Source: a bacterium (GTDB lineage: Bacteria > RUG730 > JAAEPJ01). Taken from it: a stretch of 64,000 bases of DNA. Below the pieces are notes generated by a model. That model worked only from the letters and a program-made list of their open reading frames with translations. It did no database searches and was not told the origin of the DNA. A program made the translations under genes and the position numbers. Shown piece after piece: positions 16,053 to 26,417 of the stretch. The stretch covers positions 1 to 64,000 of the forward strand of contig JAAEPJ010000390.1 of NCBI GenBank assembly GCA_024222485.1, given 5' to 3'. Every line of letters begins with the position of its first letter. Positions within the stretch are counted from its first letter, which is position 1.

Positions 16053-18194
16053 ATGCAAAAAAAATTGAATAATATTTTTGATAAAATCATCCAATATGGG
16101 ATCCCGGTGACTTGTTTTTTATTAGCCATAGCTTTTTACCTTAAAACTTACGATTCTTGTATGATAAAAATAACCATCGTTCAGCTTTCTGGTGCTGTTT
16201 TTCCTATTATTTGGTTTATTAAAATAATTGAATCCAATAATTATGCCCGAATTTTTAAAGACCATTATTACAATAAACTTTTTTTGCCTATTATTTTGGT
16301 GTTAATTTCTAATTTCCTTTCGTATTTTTTTTCACCGTTTAAAGAAACATCTTTTGAGGAACTAACGCGTAGATTAATTTATATTTCGATATTTTTTGTG
16401 ATTGCTTTTGAATTTAATACGCTCAAACGCATTCAAAGATTAATTTTTTGGATTATTGTGGGGGCATTGGTTTCGTCTCTTTATGGGCTGATTCAGGTTT
16501 TAGGCCTTGATCCTTTTGCTTGGAAAGGGGCATTTGGTCCGCGTATTTTTTCTACTTTTGGAAACCCAAACTTTTTTTCAGCTTATCTTGTCTGGGTGAT
16601 TCCGATTATGCTCTCTTATGTTATTCTGACTAGAAAATGGATGTATTTTTGTGTTGCACTTATTAGTATTTTTTGTGTCTTTTGGAGTCAGAGTAAGGCA
16701 AGCTGGATAGGGTTAAGTGCAGCTTTAACAGTTTTTGCATTTTTAAGTGTGCGTTTTTTTGCTCATTTCAATACGAAAAATTTGAAAAAAATCATGATTA
16801 TTTTTATAACCGGAGTTTTAATCGTAAGCTCAGGGGCTGTCTGGTATTTTTCTACTAAACGCATAGATTCTGTTAGGTTTCGTGTGTTTACTTGGCAGTC
16901 CACTTGGGAAATGATCAGAGAACCTATTTTTATAAACCCTCTGAGATCACAGCTTTTAGGTAACGGAATTGGTACCTTTAAAACCGTTTACCCTAAGTAT
17001 CGCAAACCTGAGATTTTTTATATTGAAGGTAAACATAATACAGAAACCGATCACCCAGAGAACGAGTTTTTAGAGATTTGGTATGAAGAAGGGGTTTTGG
17101 GGTTCTCAATATTTCTATGGATGCTTTTTGTCGTAATTTTTGCTGCATTTTATAAGATCAATTATGTCTCAAAAACAGTTGGGGCAATCCAAAGGACAAA
17201 TAGAACTCAAGAACAAATGGAAGAGATAACCCTTCAGCATTATTTAGTTGGAGTTTTAGCCGGCTTTATGGGAATGTTGATGCATAGTACGATGTGTGTT
17301 AACCTGAGGTTTGTTTCTAGTGGTTATTTTTTTTGGATTCAGCTTGGATTAATTTTTGCTATTTTAAGAGCATATGATAAACGCTCAATTAATGTTTTAA
17401 TTCCGCATAAAACTCAAAGAGTAAGAATATTACAAATTGCTTTGGTTTTGCTTTCTTTACTTTTAGTGAAAAAGTTTGTCGGTTTTTTTAAGGCGGATTA
17501 CTATCATAATATTGGCATAGCTTATTCTAAAGCAAAACGGTTTAAAGGCGCTGCTAAATATTACCAAAAAGTTAACAAACTTAATCCAAGTTTTATTATG
17601 TCTCATTATTTTTTGGCGAATGTTCTAATGGATAGGGGGGATATGAATAGAACCTATGATCCTAAATTAGGAGATACGAATAATATCCTAAGGAATGATA
17701 TGGAGCGTGCTTTGGCAAAGTATGATGATGTCAAGCATTTTGCCCCGCATTATGTCCAAACTCATTATCAGGTAGGGCGTGCTTATAGACGCCTTGGAGA
17801 TCTTGATAAAGCTTTGGAAAACTTTAAAATGGCCCATGATTTAGACCCTATTTTTGCCGGAACATACCTGCAAATGGGCGTGATTTATGCAATGCAGAAT
17901 AAAGAGGAAGAAGCGATTCAAACATATCAAGAACTTTTAAAAATTCATCCGAAGAATGCTGAGGGGTATTTTAATATGGGAAATATCTATATTAAGCAGA
18001 AAAAGCTGAAAAAATCTGTCCAAGCATATCTTAAAACAATTGAGTATAATAAGAAGATGTTTGTGGCTTATAAGAACTTGATGAGTATTTTTTTAAATAT
18101 CAAAGACATTAAGAAGGCTAAGGATATTGCTAAAGCATTATTGGAAGTTAAGCCAGATGATCAGTTTGCAAGGTCCGTGCTTGCACAAAAATAG
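16053..18194 (+). CDS. O-antigen ligase/polymerase family membrane protein with TPR tail (paralogue 1)
   Basis: 713 aa. About ten or more hydrophobic helices fill residues 10-460, and the Wzy_C/WaaL region carries the hallmark FSTFGNPNFFSAYL followed by SQSKASWIG. A large periplasmic loop (about 280-340) has the expected R and H residues. Residues about 485-710 are TPR repeats (for example A-x-x-Y-x-K-x-N-K-L-N-P-S and G-x-x-Y-x-x-x-N-K-E-E-E-A-I). Members of this group attach or polymerise glycans on lipid or protein carriers at the periplasmic face. The TPR part may bind a partner or acceptor, including pilin-like O-glycosylation targets; which one is not visible. It is probably in one unit with hisS. 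A homologous second gene follows. Confidence 0.88.
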   Translation: MQKKLNNIFDKIIQYGIPVTCFLLAIAFYLKTYDSCMIKITIVQLSGAVFPIIWFIKIIESNNYARIFKDHYYNKLFLPIILVLISNFLSYFFSPFKETSFEELTRRLIYISIFFVIAFEFNTLKRIQRLIFWIIVGALVSSLYGLIQVLGLDPFAWKGAFGPRIFSTFGNPNFFSAYLVWVIPIMLSYVILTRKWMYFCVALISIFCVFWSQSKASWIGLSAALTVFAFLSVRFFAHFNTKNLKKIMIIFITGVLIVSSGAVWYFSTKRIDSVRFRVFTWQSTWEMIREPIFINPLRSQLLGNGIGTFKTVYPKYRKPEIFYIEGKHNTETDHPENEFLEIWYEEGVLGFSIFLWMLFVVIFAAFYKINYVSKTVGAIQRTNRTQEQMEEITLQHYLVGVLAGFMGMLMHSTMCVNLRFVSSGYFFWIQLGLIFAILRAYDKRSINVLIPHKTQRVRILQIALVLLSLLLVKKFVGFFKADYYHNIGIAYSKAKRFKGAAKYYQKVNKLNPSFIMSHYFLANVLMDRGDMNRTYDPKLGDTNNILRNDMERALAKYDDVKHFAPHYVQTHYQVGRAYRRLGDLDKALENFKMAHDLDPIFAGTYLQMGVIYAMQNKEEEAIQTYQELLKIHPKNAEGYFNMGNIYIKQKKLKKSVQAYLKTIEYNKKMFVAYKNLMSIFLNIKDIKKAKDIAKALLEVKPDDQFARSVLAQK

Positions 18195-18315
18195 TTATTT
18201 TATATCAATATTAGTATGAAATAATGGAATGATTTATTTAAGATTCTTTAGAAGAACAGATAACCTAAGCCGGTGTGGGTCCGTGCTAGGGTTTTAGTTA
18301 ACCTAGGAATACTCT

Positions 18316-20292
18316 ATGCAAAAATTAGAAAAAATGCAGAATATTTTGATAAGATCTCTGTTTTTTTTTACCCCTTTAGTTTTTTTAGTAAATTTAACAA
18401 GAAACCCTTTTTATATCCAAAAAGTTTTAGTTGTGCTGTTTGTAACTTTAATCTGTTTAAGTTTTTTACCAGAGAGGAAATTGTCGTTTAAACAAATTAT
18501 TTTGCCTGAAAAATTTTTGTTTTTGTTCTGGGGAATAACTTTTATTTCTTGGTTGCTCGCATTTTTAGTTTTTCCTGATTGGAAAATAGCTGTTGCCTCA
18601 GAAGGATATCGAGCCTTTATGCTGGTAGTTTTTAATACAGTTTTTATCTATTTTTTGCGTAAAGTTATTCATGTTAAGTTATGGTCTGTTATTTTTTTTG
18701 CAGCATTTCTTGCTTCAGCTTATGGGATACTCCAGTTTTTTGGTATCGAAATAATTTGGCCAATCAGGCTGAACCCTTTTGGGAATCGCTGTGTTTCAAC
18801 CTTTGGAAATCCTAACTTCCTCTCAACTTTTTTGATTCTTCTCATTCCTCTTGGTATTTATTTTTCATTCAAATTCCCAGCGACTAATAAAAAAAAATAC
18901 CTTTATTTATGCGCAACGACTACCATGCTCGTTGCATTGTTTTGTACATTAACGCGGAGTTCTTGGCTTGGTATTTTGTTGGGATTGCTTGTTTTTGGTT
19001 TGTTGGTTGCTTTTATTAAGAAAATTCATTTGAAGAAAATTATTATATTTTCCCTTGTTGGGCTTAGTTTTGCTGCAATATTCATTTTTTTACCCCCGTT
19101 TAAGCATGATTTTAAAGCCAGACTCTCAGAGACTTTTACCCTTGCACCTACGAATCAAGCCATCCATCAAAGGGTAATGATTTGGAAGTCAAGTTTTGAT
19201 ATTTTTAAAGATTATCCGATCATTGGAGTTGGCTGGGGGCTTTTTGAGGTGCATTATCCTTTTTATCAAGCGAAATATTTAAAACAGCCACTATATGCTC
19301 CCTATCGAACGCACGCTAATAATTGCCATAATATATTTTTGGAAATCTTGACCCAGACAGGCGTTATAGGTTTTATTTTGTTTTTTGGCTTTTTTAGCTT
19401 TTTATTCTTTTATCTTATAAAGTTTTTAAAAAATCCCGAACCCAAGGAATCTAAAAAATTATTTGTCGCAGCATTGGCAGCAGGTATTGTCGCAGTCTTA
19501 ATCGATAATACCCTAAATGTTAGTTTGTATTTTTCGTCTTCTGCTTTACTTTTTTGGTTCGTCGTTTCCTCTTTGGTTTCTGAGATCGCTCCAGATCAAG
19601 TAATAAAAAGAAAGAATCCGGTTATTTTTCTTTTGCCTATTTTTATCTTTATCAGTATTTTTCACATTAGAGGATTATTAGCAGAAATCAATCATTTTAC
19701 TGGTGTTACCCTTGCTGATAGTGTGAAAAATGTTACAGCAATGACTCCGCTTAAAGCAAAAAAATATCTGGAGAAATCTAAGAGCTTATATAAATATTCC
19801 ATTAATAATTTATATAAACTCGCTAACCTCCAAGCAAAGCTTGGAATGTATGATCAGGCTATTTTAAATTATCGACAAGCGATTGCGGCGAACCCTGGCT
19901 ATAATGAGACATATTTTAATCTGGCTCTTTTGTTGTTGAAAAAAGAGCAGACGGAACAAGCTAAACAGCAATTGGAAATATCGCATAGGATTAACCCACT
20001 TAATACACAGGTGGTTTTAACGCTGTTTAATCTTGCTTTAAAAGAAAAAAACTTAGAAGACTCTTTAGCCTATTTAAAAAAAGCTTTGGAGCTTGATCCT
20101 GACAATTATGCGGTTATGAGTAATTTGGGAGTCGTGTATTCCATGCAAGGTGATTTCAAAAAGGCGGTTAAGTATTATCAAAAGGCTTTAGATCTTAAGA
20201 GTGATTATGCAATTGCTGAGCATAATTACTCTTTAGCAGAAAAAGAAATGCCCGGAATCTTTATGCCGTTTGAGTTTAGGCTGTTTAAATAA
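18316..20292 (+). CDS. O-antigen ligase/polymerase family membrane protein with TPR tail (paralogue 2)
   Basis: 658 aa, same layout as the preceding gene: 10-12 hydrophobic helices, VSTFGNPNFLSTFLI signature near residue 160, CTLTRSSWLG, a periplasmic loop and then three or four C-terminal TPRs from about 485 (LYKLANLQAKLGMYDQAILNYRQAI and similar). It shares motif order with 16053-18194 but is well diverged, so the duplication is old. The gap between them (18195-18315) contains imperfect inverted sequence AACCTAAGC/GCTAGGGTT. The start ATG has only a weak AGGA. The glycan substrate is unknown. It converges on ribF with 13 bases between stops. Confidence 0.87.
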   Translation: MQKLEKMQNILIRSLFFFTPLVFLVNLTRNPFYIQKVLVVLFVTLICLSFLPERKLSFKQIILPEKFLFLFWGITFISWLLAFLVFPDWKIAVASEGYRAFMLVVFNTVFIYFLRKVIHVKLWSVIFFAAFLASAYGILQFFGIEIIWPIRLNPFGNRCVSTFGNPNFLSTFLILLIPLGIYFSFKFPATNKKKYLYLCATTTMLVALFCTLTRSSWLGILLGLLVFGLLVAFIKKIHLKKIIIFSLVGLSFAAIFIFLPPFKHDFKARLSETFTLAPTNQAIHQRVMIWKSSFDIFKDYPIIGVGWGLFEVHYPFYQAKYLKQPLYAPYRTHANNCHNIFLEILTQTGVIGFILFFGFFSFLFFYLIKFLKNPEPKESKKLFVAALAAGIVAVLIDNTLNVSLYFSSSALLFWFVVSSLVSEIAPDQVIKRKNPVIFLLPIFIFISIFHIRGLLAEINHFTGVTLADSVKNVTAMTPLKAKKYLEKSKSLYKYSINNLYKLANLQAKLGMYDQAILNYRQAIAANPGYNETYFNLALLLLKKEQTEQAKQQLEISHRINPLNTQVVLTLFNLALKEKNLEDSLAYLKKALELDPDNYAVMSNLGVVYSMQGDFKKAVKYYQKALDLKSDYAIAEHNYSLAEKEMPGIFMPFEFRLFK

Positions 20293-20305
20293 ATTTATGC
20301 TTTTT

Positions 20306-21208
20306 TTAAGATTTAATTTTGATAATATCTTTTTTAACTTGATCAAATAATTGCGTTAAAGAATTAAATTTTTGTTGATCACGAATTTTTTCTTTTAGTT
20401 CTAAGATGATATTTTGATGATAGATATTTTTTTTAAAATCAATTAAATGGCTTTCGCAGCAAAGTTTTTCTTTATGCCTGTCAAGCGTATGTCTTAACCC
20501 AATACTTATTGCACTTAAGTGGTTACTATTATTAATTTGAGTATAACCTTTAAAAACACCCTCAGGTAAAAGTTTAAATTTGGGGATATGAATATTTGCC
20601 GTTGAGACGCCAAACCTTGTAGCTAGACCAAAACCATGGATGATTTGGTTCTTGATAAAATAGGTATGCCCAAGGAGTTCATTTGTTTCTTTAATATTCC
20701 CTTGGCGTAATAATTCTCTTATATTTGTGCTTGAAATTTTTTGTTTATTTTTTTTTATTTCTTCAATACTTGCCAAGTTAGAGTGTTTGCTGATTAAATG
20801 AATATCCCCTTGCTTGTCTTTTCCAAATCTAAAATTTTTACCGACAACGATTGTTTGAGGGTTTATTTTTTCTAAAATATCTTTTTTTAAAAAATTTTCT
20901 GCAGACATATTAGCCGTTTTAATATCAAAGTTAAGAAATAAGATGCTGTTAACCCCTAGCTTTTTTAAAATATAAATTTTTTCTTCATTGGTTGTTAGTA
21001 AATAGTCTTTTTTCATTGGGGAAAAAAGATGTTTAGGGTGGGTGTTAAAGGTGATTAGAAGTAGCTCCCCCGCTATGTCTTTAGCAATTTTTTGAGCATG
21101 TTTAATAATTTTTTTATGCCCAAGATGAATACCATCAAACATGCCAAGGGCTACGACAGTATTATTTTTTATTTTTTTGTATGAATTAATGCCATGATAA
21201 ATTTTCAT
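20306..21208 (-). CDS. ribF: Bifunctional riboflavin kinase/FAD synthetase
   Basis: 300 aa. The FAD synthetase (nucleotidyltransferase) domain covers residues 1-165 with A-L-G-M-F-D-G-I-H-L-G-H, T-F-N-x-H-P, GKNFRFG and the I-S-S-T-N-I-R-E motif. The riboflavin kinase domain covers about 170-295 with H-G-F-G-L-A-T-R-F-G and K-L-L-P-E-G-V-F. It converts riboflavin to FMN and FAD. In the kinase domain the usual PTAN nucleotide/metal loop reads STAN, and the G-R-x-L-G-F before it is T-R-F-G-V; the Thr and Asn are retained. It is the second gene of a minus-strand pair with the giant outer-membrane gene, 13 bases apart. Confidence 0.93.
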   Translation of the reverse strand: MKIYHGINSYKKIKNNTVVALGMFDGIHLGHKKIIKHAQKIAKDIAGELLLITFNTHPKHLFSPMKKDYLLTTNEEKIYILKKLGVNSILFLNFDIKTANMSAENFLKKDILEKINPQTIVVGKNFRFGKDKQGDIHLISKHSNLASIEEIKKNKQKISSTNIRELLRQGNIKETNELLGHTYFIKNQIIHGFGLATRFGVSTANIHIPKFKLLPEGVFKGYTQINNSNHLSAISIGLRHTLDRHKEKLCCESHLIDFKKNIYHQNIILELKEKIRDQQKFNSLTQLFDQVKKDIIKIKS

Positions 21209-21221
21209 ATAAACCTCTTCG

Positions 21222-24200
21222 CTAGAAAATGATAGATGCTTCTGTTTTTATTTTTGTTGCATTGTAGTTACTATCCGGGCTTTGAATAAAGGCTACCTGC
21301 ATATATTCAGCACCAATCTTAAGCTGAAAATATTTAGTAAAGTTATATTCACTGTCTAAGGAACAAGAATATGTATCCTTATTTTCTTTGAGTAATGCTC
21401 CTCTTTCAAGGATAGCTTTTAACTCAGAATCAATGCGTATTCTATTTTCTACTTTAAATCTAGATTTAATAAAAGGAATTTTTAAACCATTTGCTGTTTT
21501 AAAATCTGTATCTGCTTTCAGGCTTATCTCATGCTCTTTATCCCACTTATCATCCGTATTCGCTAGCACTTCAGACTGTGTCGAATAATCATACCTAGTG
21601 GTAAAACGCCAAGTTTTATAGTTTAAGCCTACTTGTAAAGCATAATCCTTGGCAATCGTTTCATTTAAAAGGTTGTTTTTTTCTAAATCCGTATTAAGAT
21701 CAAATTCTTTATATCTTTTATAGTTATACTTTACCGTACAATCAAATGTTCGAAATAAAGAAAAACGATAATTAGTTCCCAAAGTATTCGTAAGCTTATT
21801 GCTGGTATTTTTAGTCGTATCTTGTTTTTTTAAATAAGTGATCGACAGGTCACCAGAAGATACATATCGATGTAGTCTGAGAGTATTTTCAAATTCTTTG
21901 ACTCCTAAAAGAATTTCTGGCCAGATCGTTTGTTGATTATAAGAACCCAAGGAGTCTGTCGTAGTATTTGTATACGAAAAGCGAGTAGAAGTATTTTTAA
22001 GAGGAGTAAACCAATGAGCATTATAACGCAGACATTCCAGCGGGATCCATTTCATCGAAAATGTTTTTGTATCATTCTGTGTGAAAGTTATTTGATTAGT
22101 TTTTAATTCTTCACCGATAGCCGTTTCATCTAAATCTTTAAAATCAGAGTTTTTATTGATAAGTAAAAGGTCGCGTGTAAAGAGCTGATTCATGAAACTG
22201 TAGTTTTTATCAACCTTATCCCATTCATTAATATCTTTCATCTCAAATTTGGTATTGATATTCATCGATTGTGTCGGTTTAAATTTAGGAAAAATACTTT
22301 TTAGGTAAATATTAAGGCTTGCCGAGCCGCGGTTGTCTAGAGTAATGTCTTTCGTCTTAATTTGAGTGCTAGCAGTCTCGATATTATAGTTTTCTTTTTG
22401 CAGGATATCATAGGTGAACTGAGGTTTTAGCCATTTTAAAAGAATAACTTCAGAATCAAATTCAACCTTTGCTTCCCGTTTTTTTAAAAAACGCGAAGCT
22501 TCTTCTTGATGATTGCGTAATTCTGTTACTTTTAAAAATTTATATTTTGGCTTTAAAGTTAAATGTTTATTTAATAAGAATAAATCAGTGCTTGCTTCCG
22601 ATTCTTCTTCAAGCTCTTCTTTTGCATAAGTAATGCTGTTTTCTTCCTCATCATAGAAATCATATAAAGTTTTTTGATAGCGGTAGCTACCATCAATTTT
22701 TTGTTTGTAATAATTTGATGTTAGAGGGATGTTATAGCTCAATTTACCTGAGTAATAATTCTTGACCTGTTTTTCATTGAGGACATAAGGATTCGCTTCA
22801 GAGCTACTTGTAAGGTCAAAAAATTTAGCTTCAGCTTTAGTAACACTAAAATCAAACTGAGGCACTTTATTACCCATTAAAAGTCTGGTTGTAACGCCAG
22901 CAGTGTTTTGAATAGTCTTGCCTTCTTCGGTAATAGAGAAAGCCGTTGATTTGTTTTTAGGCGTAACTTTTTTTATCGAATATGCCTCAAACTTCATGGG
23001 CATGAACTTCAGTCTGGAAACTTCGAGCTTCCCCGAGTATTCATCTATCTCCTGTCCTGATGTAATGCTGTTGGAAGAAGCAAGCCCTTCATCTTGGGTG
23101 CCTGTGGTCAATGTTTCAAAATCAGCGTCAATATGTTTGGCATTAGCCGAGAGCTTGAAGCCTTTGATCGGAGTAAAATCAATTTCACCCCTATAAGCAT
23201 TACCGGTTTTTGCTTTTATCCCACTCACAAAAATATCATTGAAGTAAACTTTACCATAAATAGTCGCTCCCGTTTTATTTCTTATCCCAACTTTGAAGTA
23301 TTTAATATTTTCAAGGCGTGGTCCAGTCTTTGAATCAAGGGGCTTCTTATAATCGCTGAAGCCATCAGGAATACCGTCTCTTGGGCTGGTATCTTCTAGG
23401 GAAATAGTTTCCATACTCCAGCCGTCAAAATCAATTTCTTTTGTATATTCAAAATAGTTTTCTTCATCAGCCCCAATATGGAGAAAGAATGTGCCTTCTT
23501 GGTTATCACTATGTAAGAAAAAGTTTAATTCACTATATTCTGAGAGATCATATTTTTTAGTGCTAGGAAGTCTGTAGATAGCATGTCCAGTTGTATTACT
23601 ACTTACCCCCAACTCATAATTAAGCTCTAAAGCCGTTTCAGTGATATTAATAGACTCATCATCATCAGCTGTGCCATAAAGTTCTTCATAAGTATTTTTT
23701 GTATTATTGGCTGTTGCTATCGAGGTATAGCTGTTGTCGAGTTCCTTGCTAATGGCTTTAACTTTAAGGTTCTCAGTTTCTTGCCATTTATTACTTTTGA
23801 CAGCTATTTGATAAAACTTGATAACGCCTGAAGACTCACCAGAGGTGTTCTTTACCGTAATTCTTAAATGTTTAATATATTTCCACTTATTCATTTCCTC
23901 TGTATTGTCTGTATCAATATTTAAAGGAATAGTGATTTTTTGCCAGCCAGACTCTAAAGTTGCATCAGCAGATAAAAGATACGAATTTACGGCTCCTCCG
24001 ATATCTAAAATACCGTTTCTATCAAGATCTTCAGAATCAAGTTTGGCATTATTTGCGCCTATTCTATGGGTATAGTCTAGCGAATCAGGCTCGTAGAGCC
24101 AGCCAATATCTTCATTAATGCCAAGTTGCCCATCACCATTTAAGTCTTCTGTAGATAAGAGATTATTGCCATCGGCATCTTCTGCTATTTGTCCATAGCT

Positions 24201-26417
24201 TAAAGTAATTTCATTTTTTGTTGTATCATCTAACCAAAGAAATAAGCTCAGAGTATCCTTATCTGAATAATCTACTCCAGTTTTGTTGATGACATCCACA
24301 ATAGAAATTTCTTCCCCATTGGCAAGGTTCTCATATCTAAGCTCTAAAACTTCAACTTCACGGTCAGTGTCATCATTAATATTTGTATTGATCTTGATTA
24401 AGTCTACGGAATGATTCGTAAGTGTATATTTATTTAAGTCTGTTACTTGGTCGCTACTAGGATTCGTCGTAACCTGCCATTCTTCATTATCACTTGCCGC
24501 AATACTCTGCTCTTCACTACTTTCCATGTTTTCAATAATTGCTTTGCCAAAGATATTCGGATTTTGGTTGCTTTGTGCGATCTCACCCTTAATCCTCAAA
24601 GCAAAGGGCAAGCTAAGAGCCTTGGTAAGGTTGAGGTCTAGGTAAGAATCCATAACAGTAATGCTTCGAGGCGTTGAAAAAATATTAGGAGCTTCTCGTG
24701 GTTTATTTGTCCCCGTGTAAATTACTCCTGCCCCTAGAACGGAATCGCCTAGAAAGCTTAATGAGCTTTGAGTTCCAATGAGTGTTTGTTTAAACTGTCC
24801 CCCAAAAGGTAAATACTCATAGGTTATTTCCATTTTGGAAGTAGAGTCTACTCGTGTTGCATTAATTAAGGAAATAAGTCCAATGTCATAGTCAATGATA
24901 TAGTCGATATCTCGTTTTAGATCTTGTCCATTTAAAGTGATTTTTTCTGAGCCAATAATAATGGTTTTAGCAAGCATATAGGTTGAATTTTCGACTTTTT
25001 CATAGGAATATTCAACATTAATTGTAAAAAGCGAGGTGATATTATCATTATCATAAAAATTATTACCCGAATAAAGATTTTTAAAAGGTTCATTATCGAT
25101 AAACTTTAAAATACCGTTACTGTAGTCAATCTCAATCGAATCATAAGAAAAGTTTTGATTAACATCATTGGTATTAAGTACGCGAAAAATAAAGTCTTGA
25201 CCAAGATCTCCACGCACTATATTCGTGTTGCCCAAGTAGTAATAGGATTTAATTTCTTGGTCAATTTTATTACTTGAGTCTTTTAAGAGGATAAGTTTGC
25301 CTTCTTTTCCTGCAAGTTCTGATAATGTTTTAGCTTCATTTTTTAGCGTATAATCCATCGCAATAACATAGTTAGTATTGATCGTTGTTTTAAAGTGAAT
25401 AGTTCCATTAACATAGTCAATGTCATAATCTATCCCTCTATTTAGTTTTTGGAAAATTTTAGCATTATCCCCATTGATTATTATATCTTCTGTGGCGTTA
25501 TCCGGAAAATTTTCTGCTGTATAGTCGTAAAGAGTTTCGCCAGTCGTCTCTTTTTGATCGTAGAGGTAAATGCTTTCTGAGTTTTTTTCGATCGGTAGTT
25601 TCGATTGATTCGCTAGACTCGAATCCTCAAAGTATAGTTTATAATACCTGCGTTTGATATAGCTGGTATCTGCAATTTTCTTTTGTTCTTTTGAGGTGTT
25701 GCCTGTAAAAACTTTTTTTTCTGTAATACCTTCTGTTTGTGAGCCGATTGCTTTGATCCTTAAATTTTTATATTTAGCCTTAAGGCTCAGTCCGAATAAA
25801 GTTTTGTTATAACCAAAGAATTCTGTTTTATCAAGAGAAAGGTTAATATTCCCAAAGGCTATTTCTTCGATAATTTCATCTTTTTTCGCCTTGCTCGCTG
25901 CTTCGCCTTTTTTTACATCATTTGGGTTGGTAATATCTCCTTTTTTATACCCTGTATACACAACCGAAATATCCTGCTTTTCTAGTTGTACGCCTGTATC
26001 ATCATAGTTAACTCCTACATGGATTTTATTGCCTATTGTTCCATTGATACGCATTTTGAGTTCTTGGTTCATCTGCATGCCATCTGAGATGCCAGAGGGT
26101 GATTCAAGTTTTTTATCCTCATTTTTATAGTCGATTATACCGTAATCAAAAGCAATAGTTTTACGGCCTTCAATATTAAGGTTAGATTGATAAGGCAGAG
26201 AAATATCAACGAGGTTACCTTCAAGCTCTTTTAGTTTTTCCGTTTTTTCAAATTGAGGTAAATCTAGTTTTTCTATTGTTTTTTTTTCAAAGGTATCTGT
26301 TTCTTTTTTTTGTTTGATCGATCTGTAAAAATCAGGGTCAAAGGCTATATCAGCCAAAATAGTTGAGTGGCAAAATAAAAGAAGTATGAATAAAGTAAGA
26401 TATTTTTTTAGGCTCAT
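21222..26417 (-). CDS. SprA-like giant outer-membrane beta-barrel protein
   Basis: 1731 aa with a signal peptide (KK then a hydrophobic core, cleavage probably after ILA near residue 22). The body is built of repeated beta-strand pairs and ends with an aromatic residue (Phe), as barrel proteins recognised by BAM do. Features reminiscent of SprA, the T9SS translocon barrel of Bacteroidota, occur in order: an early DYDD-type strand region (about 115-160), GNINLSLDKTEFFGYNKTLFGL (about 186-207), a GE-x-A ... ENMESSEE region (about 610-640) followed by W-Q-V-T-x-N-P, then EDLNGDGQLG and DLDRNGILD acidic loops (about 744-810) and repeated W-x-x-x-x-I-P-L / I-K-H-L-R-I strands. Those Asp-rich loops look calcium-binding. 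SprA is about 2400 aa, so this version is shorter. No other T9SS gene is in the window; assignment is by motif order only. Confidence 0.6.
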   Translation of the reverse strand: MSLKKYLTLFILLLFCHSTILADIAFDPDFYRSIKQKKETDTFEKKTIEKLDLPQFEKTEKLKELEGNLVDISLPYQSNLNIEGRKTIAFDYGIIDYKNEDKKLESPSGISDGMQMNQELKMRINGTIGNKIHVGVNYDDTGVQLEKQDISVVYTGYKKGDITNPNDVKKGEAASKAKKDEIIEEIAFGNINLSLDKTEFFGYNKTLFGLSLKAKYKNLRIKAIGSQTEGITEKKVFTGNTSKEQKKIADTSYIKRRYYKLYFEDSSLANQSKLPIEKNSESIYLYDQKETTGETLYDYTAENFPDNATEDIIINGDNAKIFQKLNRGIDYDIDYVNGTIHFKTTINTNYVIAMDYTLKNEAKTLSELAGKEGKLILLKDSSNKIDQEIKSYYYLGNTNIVRGDLGQDFIFRVLNTNDVNQNFSYDSIEIDYSNGILKFIDNEPFKNLYSGNNFYDNDNITSLFTINVEYSYEKVENSTYMLAKTIIIGSEKITLNGQDLKRDIDYIIDYDIGLISLINATRVDSTSKMEITYEYLPFGGQFKQTLIGTQSSLSFLGDSVLGAGVIYTGTNKPREAPNIFSTPRSITVMDSYLDLNLTKALSLPFALRIKGEIAQSNQNPNIFGKAIIENMESSEEQSIAASDNEEWQVTTNPSSDQVTDLNKYTLTNHSVDLIKINTNINDDTDREVEVLELRYENLANGEEISIVDVINKTGVDYSDKDTLSLFLWLDDTTKNEITLSYGQIAEDADGNNLLSTEDLNGDGQLGINEDIGWLYEPDSLDYTHRIGANNAKLDSEDLDRNGILDIGGAVNSYLLSADATLESGWQKITIPLNIDTDNTEEMNKWKYIKHLRITVKNTSGESSGVIKFYQIAVKSNKWQETENLKVKAISKELDNSYTSIATANNTKNTYEELYGTADDDESINITETALELNYELGVSSNTTGHAIYRLPSTKKYDLSEYSELNFFLHSDNQEGTFFLHIGADEENYFEYTKEIDFDGWSMETISLEDTSPRDGIPDGFSDYKKPLDSKTGPRLENIKYFKVGIRNKTGATIYGKVYFNDIFVSGIKAKTGNAYRGEIDFTPIKGFKLSANAKHIDADFETLTTGTQDEGLASSNSITSGQEIDEYSGKLEVSRLKFMPMKFEAYSIKKVTPKNKSTAFSITEEGKTIQNTAGVTTRLLMGNKVPQFDFSVTKAEAKFFDLTSSSEANPYVLNEKQVKNYYSGKLSYNIPLTSNYYKQKIDGSYRYQKTLYDFYDEEENSITYAKEELEEESEASTDLFLLNKHLTLKPKYKFLKVTELRNHQEEASRFLKKREAKVEFDSEVILLKWLKPQFTYDILQKENYNIETASTQIKTKDITLDNRGSASLNIYLKSIFPKFKPTQSMNINTKFEMKDINEWDKVDKNYSFMNQLFTRDLLLINKNSDFKDLDETAIGEELKTNQITFTQNDTKTFSMKWIPLECLRYNAHWFTPLKNTSTRFSYTNTTTDSLGSYNQQTIWPEILLGVKEFENTLRLHRYVSSGDLSITYLKKQDTTKNTSNKLTNTLGTNYRFSLFRTFDCTVKYNYKRYKEFDLNTDLEKNNLLNETIAKDYALQVGLNYKTWRFTTRYDYSTQSEVLANTDDKWDKEHEISLKADTDFKTANGLKIPFIKSRFKVENRIRIDSELKAILERGALLKENKDTYSCSLDSEYNFTKYFQLKIGAEYMQVAFIQSPDSNYNATKIKTEASIIF

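Noticed and set aside
18273-18491. Open frame overlapping the start of the second O-antigen ligase gene
   Set aside because: It is a shadow in another frame of a clear membrane protein gene and has no ribosome site.
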